Assembly (NCBI GenBank): GCA_025464795.1
Contig: JAODNB010000334.1
Location: forward strand, 1 to 10,229
From: Frankiales bacterium
GTDB taxonomy: Bacteria > Actinomycetota > Actinomycetes > Mycobacteriales > SCTD01
Direction: 5' to 3'
DNA: 10,229 nucleotides
The position numbers and the translations under genes were made by a program. Shown in pieces: positions 6,063-10,229 of the stretch (position 1 is its first letter; the number at the start of each line of letters is the position of its first letter). A model generated the notes under the pieces. That model had not been told where the DNA came from. It saw nothing but the letters and a program-made list of their open reading frames with translations, and searched no databases.

Positions 6063-6869
6063 CTAGCGCTTCTCGCGGTAGAGCGTCTCCTGCGCCAACG
6101 ACGCCACCAAGGTTCCCGACGTGTCCCAGATGTCGCCCGTGTAGAGCCCGCGACCGCTGCTGACACCACGGGACCTCAGGTCGATGAGCAGCCAGTCCCG
6201 CGGGGTTGCCGGCCGGTGGAACCACACCGCGTGGTCGAGGGTGGCTTGCGCCCGATCGCCTGAGGAGGCCAACGCGTCGTGGCCGGTGCACAGGTCGCTG
6301 AGGTAGGTGATGACCGCCGCGTCGACGAGCGGGCTGGTCGGCAGGTCCGCGGTGCAGCGCAGCCAGTGCCGGGTCGGGTAGGAGTGCAGCGGGTGGGTCT
6401 GCGACGGGATGCTCTGCTCGAAGTCCACGAGGACCAGCGGCCGACCGGCAGCCGCCGGCGGCTCGACCTCAGGGAAGACGAGGACGTGGTCGTCGTCGAC
6501 GGCCCTGGTGTCCGGGAGCGCGAACGACATCGACATCGTGAGGATCAGCTCACCGCGCTGGCGAACGGCGATCCGGCGCGCCGAGAAGGACCGACCGTCC
6601 CGGTCCACCTCGACGGCGATCTCGACCGGGTGCGCAGGCGTTCCCATGCGGAGGAAGTAGGCATGCAGCGAGTGGGGGTGTCGGGCCGGGTCGACGGTCG
6701 CGCCCGCGGCCATGAGGGCCTGAGCGCAGACCTGCCCCCCGTACAACCGCCAGTTGTTGTCATAGGTCACGCGACTCGCGAACCGGTTCCCACCGAGGTC
6801 GTCGAGGGCCAGCACGTCGAGGAGCCCGAGGTCCTCCTCCGCGTAGGGAGCCCGCGGTGCCTCAAGCAC
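6063..6869 (-). CDS. tesB: Acyl-CoA thioesterase II (TesB family, double hotdog)
   Basis: A 268-residue protein from GTG 6869, typical length for TesB. The N-terminal hotdog has the family block LYGGQVCAQAL, then HSLHAYFLRMG and the RDGRSFSARR motif; the C-terminal hotdog has LDHAVWFHRP, SSGRGLY and LVASLAQETL. Compared with E. coli TesB from memory, the catalytic triad is kept: D192 (LSDLCT), T210 (QATLDH) and Q260 (LAQET). It should hydrolyse medium- or long-chain acyl-CoAs, or pathway acyl-CoAs, in the cytoplasm. The GTG start overlaps the end of the MaoC-like gene by 8 bp; an upstream ATG at 6953 would lengthen the N-terminus by 28 low-complexity residues lying over that gene and is less likely. 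The next gene follows after 2 nt. In catabolic operons such enzymes relieve CoA trapping; that role is inferred from position. Confidence 0.87.
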   Translation of the reverse strand: MLEAPRAPYAEEDLGLLDVLALDDLGGNRFASRVTYDNNWRLYGGQVCAQALMAAGATVDPARHPHSLHAYFLRMGTPAHPVEIAVEVDRDGRSFSARRIAVRQRGELILTMSMSFALPDTRAVDDDHVLVFPEVEPPAAAGRPLVLVDFEQSIPSQTHPLHSYPTRHWLRCTADLPTSPLVDAAVITYLSDLCTGHDALASSGDRAQATLDHAVWFHRPATPRDWLLIDLRSRGVSSGRGLYTGDIWDTSGTLVASLAQETLYREKR

Positions 6870-7341
6870 CTCGGACCATCCGCTTCGGCTCGTAGACGAG
6901 GACAGCGGCGCCGGCACCGGTGACCACCGTGTTGCGGGTGGTGACGATCCCACGTCCCCCCGCCTTGGTGGCCCGGGACTCGAGCACCTCGACCACCACG
7001 CTGATCGTGTCCCCGACGAAGACCGGTCCCTGAACCTCGAAGGTGGTCCCGAGGAAGGCCATCCCGGTGTTGTGCAGGACCCCGGTCTGCATCACCAGCC
7101 CCTCCGCGTAGGCGAAGGTCAGGGTGCCGGGCACCAGCCGCCCGGCGTAGCCCTCCTTCTTCGAGCCGGCCTCGTCGAGGAACAGCGGCTCGATGAGACC
7201 GGCCAGGGTCACGAAGCTGATGAGATCGGACTCGGTGATGGTCCTGCCCGCCGTCCGGAACCGCGAGCCCGGCTGCATCTGCTCGTAGGTCTGCCCGTGC
7301 AGGTAGGCCGGCACGGCCGCCAGGTCCACGTTGTCCGTCAT
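6862..7341 (-). CDS. MaoC-like hotdog protein, hydratase catalytic residues missing
   Basis: A 159-residue MaoC-type protein, first gene of the leftward operon. The N-terminal half has GRTITESDLISFVTLAG, the usual lead-in to the R-specific enoyl-CoA hydratase motif (G-D-x-N-P-L-H). Here that motif reads G48-L-I-E-P-L-F54, so both the catalytic Asp (position 49, Leu) and His (position 54, Phe) are replaced. The later part (YAGRLVPGTLTFAYAEGL; GPVFVGDTISVVVEVLESR) keeps the normal hotdog layout. It may be a hydratase with other catalytic residues, a binding partner of another subunit, or a thioesterase-like enzyme. ATG 7341 is supported by GGAGA at 7350-7346. It is divergent from the SDR/acyl-CoA dehydrogenase operon, suggesting joint control and one pathway. 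Fold is confident; activity is not. Confidence 0.82.
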   Translation of the reverse strand: MTDNVDLAAVPAYLHGQTYEQMQPGSRFRTAGRTITESDLISFVTLAGLIEPLFLDEAGSKKEGYAGRLVPGTLTFAYAEGLVMQTGVLHNTGMAFLGTTFEVQGPVFVGDTISVVVEVLESRATKAGGRGIVTTRNTVVTGAGAAVLVYEPKRMVRGA

Positions 7342-7438
7342 CGGATCTCCAAGGTTGCGGTGCGCGCGGGAAGGTACCCATACTGCACCGACGAGCGACC
7401 AATTAGCATGAACATCTACCTCATCCTAGGGAGCGGCT
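7342..7438. promoter_or_regulatory. Divergent promoter region between MaoC-like and SDR operons
   Basis: This 97-bp gap must drive both catabolic operons. It has an AT-rich pocket at about 7401-7415, unusual for this window. Candidate -10 hexamers are TAGCAT (7404-7409, plus strand) and TACCTT (7376 down to 7371, minus strand); each would give a leader of about 23 nt containing a ribosome site. No good -35 boxes and no convincing palindromic operator were found, so the control protein is unknown. The promoter assignment is tentative; the divergent layout is certain. Confidence 0.45.
7428..7433 (+). promoter_or_regulatory. Ribosome binding site of the SDR gene
   Basis: AGGGAG lies 5 nt before GTG 7439-7441 and decides this start; the first in-frame ATG comes too late, within the Gly-rich cofactor motif. 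Confidence 0.6.
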
Positions 7439-8233
7439 GTGGATCTCGGTGTACGCGGTAGTGGTTTCCTCGTCGTCGGCGGCACAGCCGGCATGGGGCT
7501 GGCCACCGCACGGGTGCTCGCCGCGGAGGGAGCCGAGCTCGCGATCGTCGGACGGGACGACGCCCGCGCCAAGGACGCTGCAGCCGAGCTGTCCGAGGCG
7601 CACGGCGTCACGGTGGTCCCGGTGGTCGCGGACCTGAGCGTCATGGGATCCGAGCGCGACGTCGTCGCGCAGGCTCGTGCCGGACTCGCTGACCTTGCCG
7701 GTGTGGCCGTCTTCACCGGCCTCGCCGGGCACCAGCCCGCGGATGCTCCGGAGGAGGTCTGGGAGGAGGCGTTCCAGGACGTGCTGATGGGAACGGTGCG
7801 CGCCGTGCGCGCGACCTTGCCCGTCCTCGTGGAGCGCGGCGCAGGCACCGTCGTGACGACGGCGGCGTACTCGATCCACAGCCCGCACGCGAACCGCTCC
7901 GCCTACGGCGTCCTCAAGGGTGCGGTCGCCGTCTTCACCAAGGGCATCGCGAAGGCCTACGGCGCGCAGGGAGTCCGCGCGAACTGCATCGCCCCCGGCG
8001 TCATCGAGACGGCGGCGCTGACGCAGATCCGGGCGATGATGGCCGAGGCCAAGGGCCTGCCGTACGACACCGCACTGGAGACGCTGATGGCGACCGAGTG
8101 GGGCATGAGCGTCGCGCTCGGCCGACCCGGCAAGCCCGAGGAGGTCGGCGAGCTCGCCGCGTTCCTGCTCTCCCCCAAGGCCGGCTACCTCACCGGAGCC
8201 CTGGTCAACATCGACGGCGGGACGGACTTCTAG
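7439..8233 (+). CDS. Short-chain dehydrogenase/reductase (SDR)
   Basis: A 264-residue classical SDR starting at GTG 7439. The cofactor motif is V13-G-G-T-A-G-M-G20, where the usual first Thr is Val; the region after the second strand (IVGRDDAR) has Arg and no terminal Asp at the expected place, hinting at NADP(H). The catalytic pair is Y156 and K160 (YGVLK). The segment before it (TTAAYS, S145) is two residues off the usual Ser spacing, so which Ser/Thr acts is unclear. The C-terminus has the PG (APGVIETA) motif and the INIDGG-like NIDGGTDF end. Expected reaction: oxidation of a hydroxyacyl-CoA or alcohol to the ketone, or the reverse. It is the first gene of the rightward operon; its TAG stop is followed at once by the ATG of the acyl-CoA dehydrogenase. 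A role as the hydroxyacyl-CoA dehydrogenase step is inferred from context. Confidence 0.88.
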   Translation: MDLGVRGSGFLVVGGTAGMGLATARVLAAEGAELAIVGRDDARAKDAAAELSEAHGVTVVPVVADLSVMGSERDVVAQARAGLADLAGVAVFTGLAGHQPADAPEEVWEEAFQDVLMGTVRAVRATLPVLVERGAGTVVTTAAYSIHSPHANRSAYGVLKGAVAVFTKGIAKAYGAQGVRANCIAPGVIETAALTQIRAMMAEAKGLPYDTALETLMATEWGMSVALGRPGKPEEVGELAAFLLSPKAGYLTGALVNIDGGTDF

Positions 8234-9364
8234 ATGGCCGACTACGCGAACGACCTCGCGGGCTTCCGCAAGGACCTGCAGCAGTTCCTCGCCGAACCGC
8301 GCATGGACCGGTGGCGCGACCTCTACGTCGAGGACGTCCCCGGCGAGATGGCGGAGACCGCCGCGATGATCGGGGAGCTGTACGACGCAGGCTTCGGCAG
8401 GTACGGGTTCCCCATCGCAGCAGGAGGTCTGGGCGGCGACGTCCGGCACTGCGCGGTGCTGTTCGACGAGCTGGGTGCCGCCGGGATGCCGGCCAGCGGG
8501 CAGTACGGCCTGCTCACCACCCTCGGTGCTCCGGTGGTGAAGTTCGCCCCGGAGCTGGCCGCGAAGTACCTGCCCGAGTTCCTGTCCGGAAAGGCGTGGT
8601 GGGGCCAGGGCTTCTCCGAGACCGAGGCCGGCAGCGACCTGGCAGCCCTGCGCTGCCGCGCGACCCCTGCGGAGGGCGGTTACCGGCTCTCGGGGCACAA
8701 GACCTGGACCAGCCACGGCGCCACGGCCACCCGACTGGTGTGCCTGGTGCGCACTGGCACCCAGGAGAGCCGCCACCGCGGGCTCACGATGGTGATGGTC
8801 GACGTCGACGCTCCTGGCGTGGAGGTCCGCCCCATCGAGCTGGCCAGTGGTCGCGCGGAGCTGGCGGAGTGCTTCTTCGACGACGTCCTCGTCACCCCGG
8901 ACCGCCTCGTCGGTGAAGAGGGCCAGGGCTGGGCGGTCGCGATGTTCCTGCTGCAGTACGAGCGGGCGGTGTACGCGTGGCAGCGTGCGTCGACGCTCAT
9001 GCAGCGGCTGCGCTCTCTCGCTACCGAGGTCGCTCCCACGGAACAGGCAGAGCGCCTTATCGGCAGCGTCTACCTCGACCTCATCGCCTTGCGCGCCCGC
9101 AGCCTGGAGACCGTGCGGTTGCTCGCCGCAGGCGAGTCCGTCGGGCCGGAGGCCAGCTCGGACAAGCTGCTGCTCGGCGCTGCGGAGCAGAGCGTCATGG
9201 CGGCGGCCCGCACCCTGCTCGGACCGGCGTTCGTCCTCGGTGACGCCGCGTCCCGGTGGCGCGAGGAGTGGTGGTTCAGCCGGACGACCACGATCTACGG
9301 CGGCTCCGCCGAGGTGCAACGAGGCATCCTCGCCGACCGCGTCCTCAACCTCCCGAAGGGCTGA
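8234..9364 (+). CDS. Acyl-CoA dehydrogenase (probable catalytic subunit)
   Basis: A 376-residue flavin-dependent acyl-CoA dehydrogenase with all three domains: N-terminal helical, middle beta-domain with SETEAGSD (residues 128-135) and KTWTSHG, and C-terminal helical ending IYGGSAEVQRGILADRVLNL. At the site of the medium-chain enzyme's catalytic Glu (IYEGT) the sequence has Gly356. A Glu at position 243 (QYERAVYAW) lies where isovaleryl-CoA dehydrogenase places its base and is the likely catalytic residue. The enzyme should insert an alpha,beta double bond into an acyl-CoA, passing electrons to ETF. It begins directly after the SDR stop, without a clear ribosome site, suggesting translational coupling, and a second, degenerate dehydrogenase gene follows after 2 nt. 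Such pairs in actinobacteria form alpha2-beta2 enzymes for steroid or branched side chains; substrate here is unknown. Confidence 0.9.
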   Translation: MADYANDLAGFRKDLQQFLAEPRMDRWRDLYVEDVPGEMAETAAMIGELYDAGFGRYGFPIAAGGLGGDVRHCAVLFDELGAAGMPASGQYGLLTTLGAPVVKFAPELAAKYLPEFLSGKAWWGQGFSETEAGSDLAALRCRATPAEGGYRLSGHKTWTSHGATATRLVCLVRTGTQESRHRGLTMVMVDVDAPGVEVRPIELASGRAELAECFFDDVLVTPDRLVGEEGQGWAVAMFLLQYERAVYAWQRASTLMQRLRSLATEVAPTEQAERLIGSVYLDLIALRARSLETVRLLAAGESVGPEASSDKLLLGAAEQSVMAAARTLLGPAFVLGDAASRWREEWWFSRTTTIYGGSAEVQRGILADRVLNLPKG

Positions 9365-9366
9365 TC

Positions 9367-10229
9367 GTGGACTCCGAGCAGATCGAGCTGCTGTCGACAA
9401 CCCTGCGCGACGTGCTGTCAGGTCCACCCGAGGGGGTGGACGCCCGGCTCACCGAGCTCGGCTGGGACGACGTCGTCGCGGACGACCCTGCGACCGCCAC
9501 CCGCCTGCTGTTCACCGAGCACGGTCGCGCCCTCGCGACCACCTCCCTGCTGGACCGCCTCGTCCTGGACGCGCTCGAGGTCCCGGCCGGTGCCGTCGCC
9601 TTTCCCCGTACGGGCGACCGCCCGACCTCGGGGCAGGCCGGGGTGTCCGGCTTGCTGCTGCACCTGCCGGCCCCTGGCTCGACCGTCGCGGTGCCCGTCC
9701 AGGGAGGCGTGGCCCTGGTCCCCGTCGAGGAGCTCACCGTGACACCGCTCGAGGTGTTCGACCCCGCGCTGCACTGGTTCTCCGTCACCGGACCAGCGCC
9801 CGCCGCGAGCTCCCCGGCCGACTGGCCGGGCGCCGTTGCCGTCGCCCACCGCGCTCTCGCCGCGGAGCTCATCGGCGCCGCCGGGGAGGTGCTGCGGCTC
9901 GCCGTCGAGCACACGAGCAGCCGCACGCAGTTCGGCGCTCCCATCGCCGCGTTCCAGGCGGTGCGGCACCGACTCGCGGACTCCCACGTCGCGATCGCGG
10001 CCGCGCAGTCGCTGCTCCTCGCGGCGTTCCTCGAGGGCTCTCCTGCTTCGGCTCGAGCAGCAAAGGCCCAGGCGGGCCGGGCGCACGAGCTGGCCGCCGC
10101 GAACGCGCTGCAGGTCTGCGGCGCGATGGGCTCGACGCTCGAGCACCCGCTCCACACCTTCATCAGCAGGGGCGTCGCCCTCGACGTCCTGCTCGGCGGC
10201 TGGGCCGAGCAGACGGCCTCGATGGGCCG
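9367..10229 (+). CDS. Acyl-CoA dehydrogenase-like second subunit (partial, runs off window)
   Basis: Open from GTG 9367 to the right edge, 287 codons without a stop. The first part (about residues 1-155) is shortened and lacks the ETGAGSD and KxW flavin/substrate motifs of the middle domain. From about residue 160 it is a recognisable C-terminal acyl-CoA dehydrogenase domain: LIGAAGEVLRLAVEHTSSRT followed by QFGAPIAAFQAVRH, where the Arg and Gln-Phe-Gly normally contact the partner subunit's FAD, then LQVCGAMGSTLEHPLH and an SRGVALDVLLG helix. This fits the non-catalytic or half-site partner in alpha2-beta2 dehydrogenases such as FadE28-FadE29. It starts 2 nt after the upstream stop, so the two are probably made together. 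No good ribosome site is seen, as for the gene before it. The very end of the protein is not in the window. Confidence 0.85.
   Translation, partial: MDSEQIELLSTTLRDVLSGPPEGVDARLTELGWDDVVADDPATATRLLFTEHGRALATTSLLDRLVLDALEVPAGAVAFPRTGDRPTSGQAGVSGLLLHLPAPGSTVAVPVQGGVALVPVEELTVTPLEVFDPALHWFSVTGPAPAASSPADWPGAVAVAHRALAAELIGAAGEVLRLAVEHTSSRTQFGAPIAAFQAVRHRLADSHVAIAAAQSLLLAAFLEGSPASARAAKAQAGRAHELAAANALQVCGAMGSTLEHPLHTFISRGVALDVLLGGWAEQTASMG

Noticed and set aside
6061..6291. N-terminal extension of the second 4HBT-like gene
   Set aside because: The extension lies wholly inside the TesB coding sequence in another frame and lacks hotdog character; GTG 6060, two bases after the TesB stop, is the natural start.
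7342..7438. A TetR-type palindromic operator in the divergent promoter region
   Set aside because: The gap was scanned for known actinobacterial lipid-regulator palindromes (KstR-, PaaR-like); only partial half-sites such as ACCGAC and GCGACC were seen, without dyad symmetry.
7421..9427. A 668-codon open frame on the minus strand, antisense to the SDR and acyl-CoA dehydrogenase genes
   Set aside because: Its composition (Arg, Gly, Ala, Asp, His, Val, Glu) is the typical antisense shadow of GC-rich codons, it resembles no family, and the opposite strand carries two well-supported enzymes.
1..10229. Mobile element, CRISPR array, phage or defence genes
   Set aside because: No transposase or integrase, spaced repeats, tRNA-flanked junctions or composition shift were found; all genes fit lipid and acyl-CoA metabolism.

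Overview
The window is very GC-rich (strong G/C preference at third codon positions), densely packed, and uses ATGA overlaps, GTG starts and possible leaderless transcripts. Together with the gene families present (WS/DGAT wax-ester/triacylglycerol synthase, HAD-acyltransferase fusion, LipQ-like esterase, paired short acyl-CoA dehydrogenases), this points to an actinobacterium of the Nocardioides/Mycobacterium/Rhodococcus kind. The genus is a guess. No mobile element, tRNA, rRNA, CRISPR array or phage gene was seen.

Left part (1-3957) is lipid synthesis and hydrolysis. It opens inside the 3' end of a WS/DGAT acyltransferase gene, which overlaps by 4 bp a 480-aa fusion of a HAD-IB phosphatase and a PlsC-type acyltransferase. 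Next, on the minus strand, is an alpha/beta hydrolase of about 259 aa. Divergent from it is a membrane-anchored esterase resembling mycobacterial LipQ. From memory, M. tuberculosis carries a comparable set (plsB2, plsC, a tgs-like gene, lipQ; Rv2482c-Rv2485c), so this is probably a rearranged version of a conserved lipid locus. The 67-bp gap between the two divergent hydrolase genes may hold two leaderless promoters.

Middle part (3958-5672): a 44-aa Lys/Glu/Ala-rich small protein gene on the minus strand, with a strong ribosome binding site, lies divergent to a two-gene operon of a zinc-type alcohol dehydrogenase and a hotdog thioesterase (ATGA overlap).

Right part (5653-10229) is a divergent acyl-CoA catabolism locus. 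Leftward run a MaoC-like hotdog protein, a TesB-type thioesterase and a second small hotdog thioesterase, closely coupled. Rightward run an SDR oxidoreductase, an acyl-CoA dehydrogenase and a second, degenerate acyl-CoA dehydrogenase that leaves the window, spaced 0 and 2 nt apart. The two dehydrogenases probably form an alpha2-beta2 enzyme like those of actinobacterial steroid and side-chain degradation. The locus looks like a partial beta-oxidation module (dehydrogenation, hydration-like step, oxidation, thioester release) for an unidentified acyl-CoA. No regulator or CoA ligase lies inside the window.

The items most worth a second look are the small gene at 3964-4098, the MaoC-like protein without the usual catalytic Asp/His, the four adjacent hotdog genes, the paired dehydrogenases, and the possible back-to-back leaderless promoters at 2646-2712.
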